Notes: a model not told the origin generated them from the sequence alone. DNA of 64,000 bases from Trichostrongylus colubriformis (GCA_963978905.1 OZ022260.1:38810259-38874258); one strand, 5' to 3'; numbered from the stretch's first letter, positions 13,201-25,328 are shown. Numbers and translations: made by a program.

Positions 13201-16200
13201 ATAATGCACTCATGAAGCGAGAATCCATCGCGCACCGATACCCGGCTAGTTAACCACCCACACCAGCCAGCTGATCAATAAAAACCTCAATTAGTAGCGT
13301 AAAAATAAGAGGGAATTTTTGAAACAACTAGAGGAATCAATGAGGAATAACTCACATTTCCGTTTCCCGTCGATTTGCAGAGATTCCGTCAGATGCTGTG
13401 TTTTCTCGTAATTCAAAGGTTTTGTCACTTTCACGGTACCATCTGGGAGTATGGAAAAGTGCTCTCGTACTATTGGAGCTCCTACGATCATTTCACCAGC
13501 ATAGAGTGGGATTCGCTGAAATAAACAACTTATTTATCGTTTTATCGACTTGAAATTAGCTTGTATTCATTCCGATCAAGTGTTCTAGCGAGGAAGGTGG
13601 TGTAGATATACAATAGCGGTAAAAAATATGCGGTTCTGGGTTTTATCCATAATTTTGGTCGATATCTACATATCTCGTTCAGATCATTTTTTGTGTTCTG
13701 AAAGCAACTTCTAATACTTATTGAAACAAGAGGTATCCCAGGTCAGTAGGACACAGGGTGGTGGACGTTGAAATTTTCCTTGACGAAAAACTCTGAACAT
13801 GACCAAACCTCTCAAAAGATTCAATTAACCAGAAAAAGTCTATATCTCAACAAAACGAGCAGATGTTCAGGAAGTAGTACGGAATAAGGCTGGGACTTTG
13901 TTAAACGTCATTCGAAATCATGATAACACCTTACAGCACTGAGGCAGGAGTTGGCCATTCTCAGAGTTTTCAGTTAAATAAATTTTCAGCCTCCACCCAA
14001 CACCCTGCTCAGCTGAAATACCTTGTTTTAATGAGCAACAGTTGACTTCAAGAGGCTGAAAATTGAAGGAAATATGTAAACATCGATCAATGTCATGGTT
14101 GAAATAGAATACCGCAATTTTTTTGGCCGCTTGTGCACAAGAAAAGTGGACACGTCTCGAAGTGTGAAAAGAACAAGGAAAACAACAAAAAACGTAAGCA
14201 CCACCCCCCACCAAAACTGTAAAATTGACCAAGGAAAACCAAAAATTGAAAATTGGCAAAAAAATTACCTTAGGAAAGTCCGCCACTGAGTTCTCCTTCA
14301 TTTTAAGCACGATAGGATCTGATAGATGTCGCCGTAGTCGAACTGAAGGACTGGTAACATCGCTGGCGGTTTTCTTTTCCTCAACCACAACGCTCACAGT
14401 AGCAGCGGATTCCTTAAAAATTAGTCCGCACCTTGTGAATCCCACAGATGTTTTCAAAACTTGACCAATTAGTCAGCTTTTCAATAAATAACAAAAAACA
14501 AAATTTAATAATAACATAGTAATACAGTATGAATGCAATAGTAGTATAATATAAACCACTCTAATAATAATGAGCAATTAATTTGATGAGAGAGAAGTCC
14601 TCCACACACACACAGAAATTTATTTACTGCCTGAGTAAACAATCTGCTTACACTCAATTTCACAGGATTCTACCCAATTCTTTACAGAGGCTATTCATAA
14701 TTTCAAGCATTGTTGTTTTCCTTTCATTAAATTTTCCAAAGATAAAGATAAATGAGCAAATATAAAAACAAGCAATTAAGAACCTTCTGAGTAAGCTTTG
14801 CTAGCTTTGCAGGAAACCTCAGCTCTGCTCACTCAATAGAAAATTATATAAAAAAACAAGAAAAAGGGAAACCCATATTCAGAAAATAATAAAGATTTTA
14901 AGTCGTAGCAGTTCCCAAAAAAAGTGAGTTGTAAACTGATTTTCACTTTGATCTTTGCTAATTCCAAGTGGAACAGTGAATACACGGTAATTTAAAACTG
15001 AAACTTCTGTGATCAGATTTTATTGACGGAATTTACCCACGTATACTTTATTTACACAATAAAAGCGTCCAAGCTCTTTCGATAATACCATCAAGTATCA
15101 TGAAATTAATGCCCCCATTTCCAAAGACTGAAAAATGCCAAAATCAATCGGCACCTAACAGCGCAATTTGATAAATTATTGAAAAAGGAAAAGTTTTTAG
15201 AAGCATCAAATCACTTAAAAATTCAATTACGGAGATTTTAACAATTTCGAAAAAAAAACAAGTCCTCAAAACTATAACGAAAATCACAGAAAATCTCTCA
15301 TTACCTGCCCAATCGAATTCTTTGCTATCACGACAAGATCGTATTTTCCCGGCGGTACGGCAGATTTCGTGAAAATGTCACCGGAAAACGGTGCCACATC
15401 GAAGGACGTCTTCTCATCAGCCAAATGATAGGTCACAACCGATTTCGAGGTTCTAAAAATATCTACAAATTTTAATTTAATTACTAAAACCTCAGAGCCC
15501 ACAGAGTTGAATTTTAAGTAACTTCTTTGGACTATTCAGGTCATATATAGTTGCAGTAAACCAAAATCCTCCTCAATTCCGCACATCCCTTTGATTATCA
15601 CTTCTAGTGGCTTTTCCACAACGAAGAATCATCATCTATCCGGCGAGTAAATTGTTGTTTTCCTTTGGTCACGTCTGTCCACGGCTGGTCAACGGTTGGA
15701 GGATATCAAAATTAGCTGCAGTTATCGAAGCGGCGAGGCTTAATCTCATTGAGTATCGTGGAGAGACAGAGCGCGCGAAAACAACCCAGCCTCAGCTCAT
15801 TCATTAGTGCCCACATGGACGACTAGGCATGGATTGACGATCCTTGGACGGACATCATTAAGTTGAACAGCATTTGGTTGGTGCCCAGGTGAAAAACGAT
15901 ACACCACGAAAGTGATCAAAGCGTTTTTTGGGTGCTACTATACCAGTTAGGGGGAACAACATGTTGAACGTTGAAGAGACAGCTGCCCCCACATGTTTGA
16001 CGTGTTAATACAGCGTCGCAGACGTTAGGATTTTACATGTATAGATTAGTGTAACTGTGCAGCATTCATGTGAAGTTTCGGTGTTGTTCAACTCAATATC
16101 TAACAATTTGCCCCCCCCCTCTCTTTTTAAATACAAAACATTTTTTTGGATCTATTTTTCAAAGTAAGCAAGGGTTTTGCGTTCTTCTTAGGCGCATCAT

Positions 16201-19200
16201 ACGCACAGTTAGTTCAGAAAGATCTCATATGGAAATGGGGCTCTATTGGGTCAAAGGTCTGCCTTTTAACATGTCCTGAATGATGGTGAGACCATATAAA
16301 TATTCCCGTACCACTTGAAAAATTTTTAAAATCAAGTTGAGCCTTAGAATTCTAAGACTTCGGTTTAAATGTCGCAGGGGCTGAGACCAAGGACCACCGC
16401 GAAACCCTCCGTTCGCATATCGCGTTCGATCTTTCGTTGTTCAGTGATTATGCAGTGGAATACGTATGAGCTACTTCTTTCAATTCAAATAATTGCTCCC
16501 CGAAGACACGACATCAGTGTGTTCGTATGCACGAAGAAAAATAGGGCAACAGAATTTTAAACGAACGTTTTTAGGATGGGAACGAGGACAACGACGGTGA
16601 CAAAGAACGAAAGAAAAAAACCCTGGTCCCGACGATCTATCGGGTCTCATTCACAAAGACATCGCGCTACGACGTTGACATTCACCGAAAATGTTAACGA
16701 GCTACCAGGGAGGTTTGAACGCGGAATAGGTGATTAGGTGGCGCTTGGTTCAGGTACGGTAGTCTATTAGATACGGTACCGTTTACCAATCGAATACCAC
16801 GAGAGGGTTAGTGATATTTGCGGAATTGCTGGAATTTTGCAAAATACTCCTATTCAGATACAGGGGGTTCCAAAAAAAGTAATTTTGCTCACGGCCCATA
16901 TCCGCCTATTATACAAAATATAGGTAAACGAAAGAGATAAAGGTATTGGGGCAAAATATTCCCGAAATGTTCCTCTAAAAGTGCTGAGACTAACTACTTT
17001 CATTTTCATTAAAATATGGAGCCTTCAAGCGGCGCAGTCGGGCTTCAGAGCACCCACGGTATCAAGGTCCCCTTAAAACAGTGGAGCTAGGTTCCGTGGT
17101 GGGACTTTAAGCTTCCTAAGGATTGGCCCTTCGGATCATGGAAGTCACAGAGCCATTGTTGCTTGGACAAGGCTGCTATGATCCGAAGAATCATTTTTCA
17201 TGCCTCAAACCTGCCCCCAGAGGGGTTTCAGTGGTAATGGCACGTTCTGGCCATTGGAAAAGGGGGGCGTTGGGAACCAGAAAAAAACGGAATATTTAAG
17301 AACACCACCCAAGATGAATCCCCTCAGGATTCATATTGGGTGGTGTTCTTAAATCCCCAGTGTCTCAGGTACCCAGTGTGAACGGACCTTAGCAAGGTTG
17401 TGAACGAGGGCGACGAAGTTTCGGGTTTCGCCCAGCTGAGGTGACACATCTTGTTCACTCGGAACAAGCAGCCGTTCCTGCTCGTGCAGAAGGCTGTGAC
17501 GGAGAACAGTGATAGAGTGAGGTCTGCTCTTCACTCTAGGGATGAAAATACCTGGTTGGAGTTTGCCGAAGTTCGAATAATGTGGGTTTGAAAGTGGAGG
17601 ACAAAAATTACTTCTTTTGGCACCCCTATAGTTCTAAACAGACCAGTTTATAAATCATTAAAACAAGGCTCGTAAATCAATAAACAAAACAAAGTGAACA
17701 AAAAATAACGTAAAGTAAAGTGAAGCAAAACTGGTCAGAATGAAAATGAAACGAAATAAATTAGCAGGAATTCATCAGAAATGAATTAGAAACAGAAATA
17801 AAATTTTCATATATTCACTGTAAGCGTGAAAAAATTAATTCGGAAAAAATGAATGGAAAATCTCACGAGTGGGAGCTTACTGAAGTGCGGCACACAAATT
17901 CAAGTACCAAGTTTCAAGACAAACTTGAATTTTCTTTACAAAGTTCTAACTCCATTTGATTTTCATGAAAGGAATTTGTAAAGGCCTGTATGTCGTACAG
18001 TACTCCAATTGGAAAATGGCAAATTCATTCACGTAGTCTGCCACAGGGACAATAGAATCCCCGCCCTTGCAAGCCTCCCAATAGACTACGCAAACGTAAA
18101 TGCAGAGAATCGTTCTCCTTAAGCCACCCATTTTTAATACATACCATGAAACGGGAATTTTCGAGTGAAAAGCAAATGCAAAAAAAAAATGAGAAAAAAA
18201 GGATTTTTGCAAAAATTACCTGGCATGTACTCGCATCACATTCGAATGCGCTTGTAATCGTTGAAATGAAGTGAAATAATGCGATGCATCAAATTTAGGT
18301 GGTCCCATAGCTATTGGTTGTATTTTGATGGTTACTTTACAATTAGCCAACTGATTGCCATCAAAATCAAAGGCTCCCAAATAGAACCCCATCGTCGTAG
18401 ATTCCTCACTTGACAGCAGTGGTCGGGAAAGTTGGATCTAAACGATTTAAGGTGTTTAAGGGCTCAAGGAGTCCTGTGGTAAAATGGCTGACCTGCGCAA
18501 ATCCCCGTCCTTTAGGATCTTCTTTGCTGATGATTGCTATAGGAAAGCCGACTATTGAGGAGATCGGTGCAAAACGGAGCCGTTGTTGCTCTGGGGATAA
18601 TCCTTTGATTGTGATCGGTGCAGAGAACATTAGCATGGTACCGTTTGCAGTACTTGCCGGAAGAGTTGTTTGGTAATGATCCCGATAGAATTTGAAACGG
18701 CTGAAAACGGTAGTAGGTATGATCTAGAAATTTCCAGCGAAAATTGATAAAAATCAGGGAAAAGCATGCGGATTACTCGATCAAACCCCCAAAATCTACC
18801 ACAAAAATTGCCAAGGGGTCTCAGAAAATCAATACATCGATTGGCAAGCCAATCAATAACTTACGTTTCGACAATCTCTATATGAATGGCGATAACTCGC
18901 TGGAATACATTGTGTCTTGCCATGATGTATAGTGGAAATGTGGCACCAACAGGGGGTAACTCATCAGTGGTTAAGAGCTGAAACAGGAAATTCTTTTTAT
19001 ATATACATACTCAATTCACAATACTTTCTCTTCCCTAACGTCTAATTCGATTTTTTAAGTAATTTTTTCACAAAATTCGAAGACAAACTTGGCCGAGATC
19101 GTTCAGGTTGAATCTTTTATAATGGGGCGACGGTAAAAGTCGGAGCTGCTCTTCATCACTTGCCAACAACGATTGTCGAAGATCGACAGCCAACCAGCCA

Positions 19201-22200
19201 ACAGGAGCATCATGTCTCAGTGAGAACGGGCGTCGCTAAACACTCATCAGTTTACGTGGATATTTATAATTTAATAAATTCATAATTTCATTTATTACAA
19301 GATCTATTAACCTGCAAAATATGTGGGAAAAAAAGTAAAACAAGAAGTGTTTCATTTTCAGAATGGGATAATGCCATTACTAATGGTGAAGAAGTACTCC
19401 AGAGAATAAACCGATAAAAAAAACATGTCGTCCACAGATAAATGGGAGTTATCCACTATAACATATACCAAAGGAACCTCGAAAAATCAATATATCGATC
19501 GGCAAACTGATCGACTGAATATGTTCGATAAACTCCATATATATGGCGACACCTCGCTGGAATTTGCCATGCGTAGCCATGCTGACCTGACTGACCAATG
19601 AAGAAGTCAAAAAAGTAAAACTACATGGCTGATTATAAATTTTTTGGGTGGTTCGTTTATCCTCTTGAATGCACTTTCAGCTGCCAACCGATGACAATAG
19701 TCGGGGCGGTAATAAGGACGCTGCAGTTGACCATGGGATGGCTTTTTAGAATTTCCGCACATGCCTATAGCTCTTCAAAGTATTTTCGATGAACAGATTC
19801 CGTACTATTACTATCCCCCGAAAAAATATGTGTATACGCTGTAGAGCATGAAAAGAAAGCTGAAAGCCTAGCAGAATAATTAAATTAAGAGAATCCATTT
19901 ACAAAAGGGCGACATATGAAGCTTTGGCCAACGTGGTTGCAACGTGGACTAATAACCATTGCTAAGTGAATTAGCTATCCAACGTATCCTAAAGGATAAA
20001 TGCCCTTTCCTATATAGGAGGTGCAAGAAGTATAGATCTTCAACTTCCGCTTGATTTTTACCCCTCTCAGTTTCGAGAGAAGAGAATTGCTCAGTGAGGA
20101 AATAAAACAAATCAAACTTGAAAAATAGTGATCACAGCAGTATGAATTAATTTTTGAACAGTTTTGTAGAAACCTTTCGAACGGATTGAAGTCATTTGAA
20201 ATGCTTTTTGAGGTCTTGCATTGTTGGCTGTAAAATCGCATGAAATATCAGATGTTTTTGCTCATCTTAATACTTTTATTCAAACTTTATTATTGATATT
20301 TGATCACGCATTCATTAAATTTCAAGAAAATTTGAAATGGGACAATTCATCACAGTTACTTAGCTTTCTATATCATCCCTGCCTGTACCATTTCATTTTG
20401 CCTACTTATTTTTGGTTTTATTCCCAATATTTATTTGCTTATTTATTTATTTGTTTGTTTACCTAATATTTTTCTACTTATGTATTTGTTGTATCTGTCC
20501 ATTTGTGCAGAATATGCTGTAGCCTCGCCAATAAGTAAAAACTTGATTACATGCAGGGTTTTCCGAGTGTACGAAAAACCTTTTCGTGGATATTTACAGG
20601 GCACATACCTGAAGGTCACATTTCATTGGAATTAACTATCGATTTTATTGATCCTAACCATTCAACCGCTTTTTACTCAGAAATGTTCCCTCGACTCTAG
20701 TATACAAATGAACGCCTTGGACATATGATGCGTAATGACCACACGGCATCGATTCAACAGCCTCCAGGAACGGCTAATTCACATGGAACGCCTGCCTCTT
20801 CGAAGCCGTACGAATTGCTCAATGGCACGCAAGACAGCTCACACACTAGCAACGTCATAGAACTTTTGCACGTCATCGGTGTTCGTTGGGGATCACCTGG
20901 ATCCAGTTTTAGGGGTAGCGCCTCAGTCAGATTGCAAAAATTCTAGAGCTTTCTCCGTTTCTGCCAATTTAGCTATTTATTATTGATCATGAAACAAAAG
21001 AATAAGGTGCTCGTAAACGTGCAACCTTTTTAGGATGTATTGCATGTCCATTCAGGAGCCCATAGGCATTTCAATGGGTATAACGCCCATATGAGCTCAG
21101 CGTGGAGTTGCTGTGGCCAGCTAATGTCCCCCGCAGCTCCCTGATTCTTTAACAGATGCAGAAGCCATTGAAAGATCCAAATAATCAGACGACTCTGTTC
21201 TTTTTGGAAGTATAAGTTCGATCTAGGGTCAGGCTACCGATGATAGCGCCTTTTGTTACTGAACTAGTACCTTCTCATCCCTTTGGTTGTGGCGTGGATC
21301 GTCTTCAATTCCCCAGCTACTTTACGATTATTGGAACCCAGAAACTTCAATATTTTACATTCGCCTGAGTTTTGAAGGTATCTTGAGCACTTCATGCACC
21401 TAAGTCCCTCCCACGTCGGAGTCACACCTCATCAGTCCTGTCCGTAGTGCCAATCAATTTCACTCGTAAGGGGAGGGGGGGGGGGGTGCACACAGCAATC
21501 ATCTACGGCTAGACCCAGTCAAAAACCATCTACATCTCATCAATCATCACGGGCCACATTGCCAAGGCGACGTCAGCCAAGCTCCACACGCGACTATCGC
21601 CACACGGTGTCTATTACACGTTGTCAGAGCAGTCCATGTTGTGTCTTCAGCGTAATTTAATATTGCCTAGCAATATGTGCAATGCGGCGTGTGTGTGACC
21701 AGTCGTCAAGTATTTTTGCCGTTCACGACAGCCTAATAGCCCTCCGTGTTGGCCACATGAACGCCCGATGGAGTAAGTGACCCTTCAATAGGGTTGCCAA
21801 CACTTAACAAAAGCCCCCGGGCATAGATTCAGCTGGGAAAATTGCCACTACACCGGAAATGGGATTCGCCCTCTTCGAGGGGCTTCTAAGAGCGCGTACC
21901 TATTGGTTTTCGGGATGATACAGCAGGAAATTACTGGCACTAAAGGAATTAATTAAATGGATCGCGTAGGATGTTCTGATGAATAGCGAACGTGCAGGCA
22001 TTTCATGAATAGATCGTTAATTTGCGAATAGAATAGACCGTTAAAAAAAGGGGACAAGGCACGTACTAGGTACGGCTTTAGGCTAGGTAGCTTTTCAATA
22101 GAAATTCTATATCATCAAGGTACTAAAAGTCTCCTGAAGCGTCGGCACGACATTTTAGGCAATTTCCATTTCCCACTTTACCAAAAATGGCTAATGGCTG

Positions 22201-25200
22201 ATAGGATAACATAAACCTTGCCTATGCATTCGGCACGAGAAACAGTAGATTGACCAGGATGGGTTATTCTGAGACCCAGCAGGGCCAGAACAAGCGATGG
22301 GACCAATTGATGGAGCCCTTTCCATGATTTTAGCGATGGGACCAACTGATGGAGCCCATTCTTTGAAATTAATAGCTCGACCTACAAGCTGGAATTTGAG
22401 GGTCGAGTCACTGAATTGCACGTTGTATAGAAGTGTAAGTCAGTAAATCACCAAAAAAGTACCTTTGTATAGCCACGGCTCCAAAGCCCATGGTGGCTGA
22501 GAATGCCGCAAAGAACATTCGTAAGGAATAAGAAAGAAAAAGTGTGTCTCGACCAGAGCTATGCTCAGCGGTGAGAATTTCACAACGAGAGCTGAGCCCT
22601 TCTGGACGACGACTTGCTTGAATATATCATTCAATATAGTTTACCAAATAGTTTTCTACCCTGTTAGTTTGCCTAGCATTTTTCGCATTTTCTCGTTGCG
22701 ATGCAATCTCCCGAAGAAGTTTCACCCGTGCACAACTAATCCGGGAAGGTTCCTGATGGGATTTACCGGAGCACGCCATGGTCAACTAAAAAGGAAATTG
22801 CCTAGCGCATAGTTACTACTATCCACCTGGCCAATTCAGAACTTTGCTCTCGCTTTCAGAGAAAGTTTGTTTACTCGAGTGAATTACTGCTGCACCTGAG
22901 AAGTTGAAGCAAGCCATTTGTAGCATAGCGGGTGGGTGCAAAGACCACTTTGATACTTCCATCTACTATGCATCAACTGAATTTCCGGGCGCCCTGTGTC
23001 CACGAAGTCCTGGATGAATTGTTGTCGAGTGACCCTCGAACTCCTGTCATTGGCACCGGCCTTGTCGCTAGAGCCGATAATAGCACAATGAAGAAAATCA
23101 AGTATCCCATCGTGCAACCATCAATTACAGCAACTCAATGATGGGCACCATATAATCGATTGGGGACTGAGAGATTGATGATGATTGGGTCAGAAAGGGA
23201 TTTTCCGATTGGAAAAACTGACAAAAAAACCAAAGGCACATTCGCTTAAACTCTAATACCACCGTTTAACTAACTTGCAACAAATCGCAAAAGAAAATTG
23301 ATATTGATTGATTTTTCGTCCATCTACCGTTTCTTCCTACATTCAATAGGTTGCGGCTTCCCCATTTATCGTCATCGTAGTGAGTCAGAAGGGGGGTCAG
23401 AGTTGTAAACCGAGCGAGTCCGAAACAATACGAATGTCGGCTATACGAGCCGGCTAACAATAATCGCCATAAGCATTGTATAGACGAAGGTCGTCGGCTT
23501 CCTTTGACTATGGACGAGTTCTCATGTTGCCGATGATGCAACACCTGCGCTTGCAAAGGCATGATTGCAAAAGATAGAGCTGGTACCTTCGACCGACTAT
23601 TTGACCAGTTTTGCTGTGTTAACTCGTCTCACTCCGGAGTAGGGGTGTACTAATAAGGAAAGAGGGGCACTATGTTCAGCACTAGAAGGTTGACAGTATC
23701 ACCAAGGATTACAGGATCATTTGTATATATGTACATGCATATGACAACTGCGGTACTTAAGAGACACATCAAACTTGCAAAAATATGTCACTTTTCAACA
23801 TTCAGCATGTTGTCCCTCCCTCTACCACTAACTGATCTGGGATATGTACCCTAATGTCAGGATGCCGCACGATGGCGAGCGGCGTGCGACACAGTGTGTG
23901 CGAGCTATGCGCGTCGCGGTAGTTGGGTCTCAAAACGATTACAACGTAATGCTAGGAGTGCGATACGCAGTTGACTTCTAATCGCTTCGGGACCCAACAA
24001 TTTAGCTCGTCCGCATTGCTTCGCTTGCGACATTCCGCAGTGCGGCATCCTGACATTAAGGTACACATCCACTGATCTGTGGGTGTGGTTATGTGTATAA
24101 CCCTAACATCGAACTAAACTTTAGCGTCCAGCAGGTTGAAGTGACATTTGCCGAATCCCACAAGTGCCAGGGTTTTTAAGATGCTCTGTACAATTCACTA
24201 GTTTATAAAGTTTATAGTTTAGCTCCCAGGCCTACCAACCCTTTCACCCTTTGGGTTACGTGAAATGCTATCGGACTCTTCTAGGAGGAAAAAAAAACAC
24301 TACTTTGTACATCGGTTAGCCTGCGCAATTAAATGTATAGGCTAAATCGCTTCCCCTGTGACCACGATTCTGAATGGAACCACAATGTGCGGCGCACTCT
24401 AGCAAGGGAATAACTAACGCTAAAAATTTTCTTCAGTACAAGCAACTCGCATCAATGTGAGTCCTTGATAAAAGACAGATAACATCTCTTCAGGGCATTC
24501 AATTAGGTTGAATAACTGCGTAAACAGCCATGCCCTCAATTCAACCCTCCTCGCATATGCTATGATGTCCCTCTGTGTCCTTTAATCCTGGCTGCTATGA
24601 AACAACTGGATTTCATTATGAGCTTCCGCGGTCGCCTTGGGTTTTTTTCGTTATTATAGACGAAAAAAGGTTACATTTGACCGCCGCGTGCTAGTGGCGC
24701 CAAATTATGTATCCCGTGTCCCCAGCTATGTAGTTCGCAATGTTGATGGCTTTATGCGGTGTATACTTACTATCGCACTGAGACAGTGACTCAAATTTTA
24801 TAAGCAAACTCTTCAGCGCGCCCATACATGGATTCGGTCCAGCCTGAGCTCAGATTTTTGCCAATATAGGTTAATATAAATTTGTATTAGACTCGAATAG
24901 AATTACTTGTTACATTAGCGGGCAGCCAGATGGCTTCCTACGATTTCCGAATAACGACCGCGGAAGGTCGGCTTTTTCCCATTTTTAGTCACCAAATCGA
25001 TTTTTCTTTCATATACACTCCGGGGGTTTTTGGCATAATTTACATAACTTTTACTACGATGGGCGAAGAAATGCACGATAGTGGGGATACTTCAGAGAGA
25101 AAATCTAAGAATTGTCAAAAAAAAACGAGAATTAGAGACAAAACTATTAAAACCTTTGAAATTAAAAATATTGAGTTCAAAGCGATTCGAAGCAACATAC

Positions 25201-25263
25201 CTCAGCTACGACTACGGTGAGTATACAGTGTAGTAATAATAAACTAGCTATTCGGATCAGCAT
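473..25263 (-). CDS. hmr-1: Classical (N-cadherin-like) cadherin, 5' part; left end of gene outside window
   Basis: Calcium-dependent cell-cell adhesion receptor of the plasma membrane; in the known family the cytoplasmic tail binds catenins and actin, but that end is not in this window. I read twelve coding exons: 25201-25263, 19089-19235, 18865-18977, 18493-18700, 18220-18437, 15305-15452, 14269-14412, 13356-13515, 3880-4004, 1176-1242, 634-767 and 473-579. They total 1634 nt (544 residues plus 2 nt), and every junction is in phase with GT/AG ends. Residues 1-20 form a signal peptide. R-L-R-R at 324-327 could be a furin-type propeptide site, as in fly N-cadherin. Cadherin linker motifs VEDVDEPP (410-417) and DRPPQF (522-527), a strand motif MFTVDTNTGVV (468-478) and LPED (536-539) follow. 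The order propeptide, VEDVDEPP repeat, then an RAPQF/DRPPQF boundary matches the N-terminal part of insect DN-cadherin, hence the hmr-1 call; another large cadherin is less likely. No stop is seen, and exon 12 ends in a donor at 472. Confidence 0.75.
1711..2224. mobile_element. 514-bp TIR element (Tc1/mariner-type, TA target site) in cadherin intron
   Basis: The ends are inverted copies: CAGGGTGGCTACAAAGTATG... at 1711 and its reverse complement ending at 2224, about 24 bp matching perfectly. Both ends are flanked by TA (1709-1710 and 2225-2226), as expected of Tc1/mariner superfamily insertion. Open frames of 89-134 codons run through the interior on both strands, but none shows a DDE motif I can recognise. 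I treat it as a non-autonomous element. Confidence 0.8.
2586..2725 (+). repeat. tRNA-derived SINE-like repeat, copy 1
   Basis: The 5' part resembles a tRNA gene body: GTAGTGTAGTGACAGGTGGC as a possible A-box region and GGATCGAATGCC as a B-box-like segment. A tail follows containing GAATTGGTACCAGAC. The same head-and-tail order recurs reversed at 29205-29375, so this is a dispersed family and not a single tRNA gene. Confidence 0.55.
4076..4820 (+). mobile_element. 745-bp non-autonomous TIR element, family copy 1
   Basis: It begins CAGGGGGTGCCAAAAAAAAA and ends with the inverted form (TTTGGCACCTCCTG), with TA on both sides (4074-4075 and 4821-4822). The interior is alignable over its whole length with copies at 16861-17628 and, reversed, 57790-58529. 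No frame encodes a recognisable transposase. This is a Tc1/mariner-like TA-inserting family mobilised in trans, by inference. Confidence 0.85.
7231..7281. repeat. (TTTA)n microsatellite
   Basis: About twelve nearly perfect copies of TTTA/ATTT in an intron of the cadherin gene. Confidence 0.95.
10709..10790. repeat. Two-copy tandem repeat (43 and 39 bp)
   Basis: Unit 10709-10751 starts TGATCTAGGAAGACAGGAAG and ends AGGTTGGTGAAC. Unit 10752-10790 repeats it with a 4-bp internal deletion. It is intronic. Confidence 0.9.
12102..12323. mobile_element. Palindromic MITE, about 222 bp, with duplicated GGATCCTAGG
   Basis: The arms are near-perfect inverted repeats: GGTTGGGACACACGAATCTA at 12109 pairs with TAGATTCGTGTGTCCCAACC ending at 12316, and pairing continues inward through CCTGTGGCCTTTG and AAATTGTC. 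GGATCCTAGG flanks it at 12092-12101 and 12324-12333, which looks like an 8-10-bp target-site duplication. It has no coding capacity. Confidence 0.85.
16861..17628 (+). mobile_element. 768-bp non-autonomous TIR element, family copy 2, with internal fold-back
   Basis: It is in the same orientation as the 4076-4820 copy. It starts CAGGGGGTTCCAAAAAAAGT after TA (16859-16860), and its degraded right end (GGCACCCC) is followed by TATA. It carries an extra inverted duplication at about 17296-17352 that the other two copies lack. Confidence 0.85.
17296..17352. repeat. Near-perfect palindrome inside TIR element copy 2
   Basis: TTAAGAACACCACCCAAGAT is followed within a few bases by its inverse, ending GGGTGGTGTTCTTAA. 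The sister copies have a single direct version of this segment, so the palindrome arose by a local inverted duplication after insertion. Confidence 0.85.
19470..19590 (-). pseudogene. Decayed duplicate of cadherin exon 3 and its downstream intron start
   Basis: This segment aligns almost without gaps to 18810-18925, which spans part of exon 3 (18865-18977) and the intron after it. In the matching frame it reads MATHGKFQRGVAIYMEFIEH, against MARHNVFQRVIAIHIEIVET in the real exon, with no stop. The GT donor of exon 3 is not preserved here, and the first part of the exon has no counterpart. I read it as a tandem duplication that lost splicing. An alternative cassette exon using another donor is possible but less likely. 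Confidence 0.55.
19591..23830. other. hmr-1: Cadherin intron 1, left part
   Basis: No supported exon is seen. It contains a T/A-rich stretch near 20400-20480, a 26-bp direct repeat at 22293-22318 and 22332-22357 (AGCGATGGGACCAA...), and a G-tract at about 21471-21486. Confidence 0.5.
23840..24070. mobile_element. Palindromic MITE, 231 bp, 9-bp target duplication
   Basis: The ends are inverted: GGATATGTACCCTAATGTCA at 23840 against the complement of GACATTAAGGTACACATCC ending at 24070, continuing through GGATGCCGCAC. ACTGATCTG flanks it directly at 23831-23839 and 24071-24079. A second, inner inverted repeat (GTTGGGTCTC.../...GGGACCCAAC) sits in the middle. A 9-bp duplication is typical of Mutator-like elements; the superfamily is inferred. 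Confidence 0.9.
24080..25200. other. hmr-1: Cadherin intron 1, part next to first exon
   Basis: No exon or named repeat is seen. A 96-codon plus-strand frame at 24930-25220 overlaps the first coding exon antisense and has no recognisable features. Confidence 0.4.
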
Positions 25264-25328
25264 ACTGGCGCTATTCTGACGTCGTTGGCGCTGCCTCCGT
25301 TGCTCTCAGAGCCCCATTCGGCCAAAAT
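25201..25328 (-). CDS. hmr-1: First coding exon of the cadherin: 5' UTR plus signal peptide
   Basis: The ATG is at 25263 and the exon ends at a GTATGT donor just left of 25201. It encodes 21 residues with a hydrophobic core (ASLLLLHCILTVVVA) and a likely cleavage after VVA. The exon starts after a strong acceptor (T-rich tract then CAG, AG at 25329-25330), so the 65-nt leader before the ATG is either joined to an upstream non-coding exon or is a spliced-leader addition site. The phase is 0, so it joins directly to the exon at 19235 across a 5.97-kb intron. An unseen small in-phase exon in between cannot be excluded. Confidence 0.65.

Larger units (their letters stand above)
15453..18219. other. 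hmr-1: Cadherin intron 5 with TIR element
   Basis: The intron lies between exons 18220-18437 and 15305-15452; the split codon AG|A is restored on joining. Apart from the family element at 16861-17628 it holds a C-tract near 16112 and AT-rich sequence. I see no supported exon. Confidence 0.55.

Noticed and set aside
14413..14459. Extending cadherin exon 7 up to an acceptor at 14460-14461
   Set aside because: That boundary breaks phase with exon 6. The acceptor TTTTTAAG at 14413-14414 gives an in-phase join, so it was used instead.
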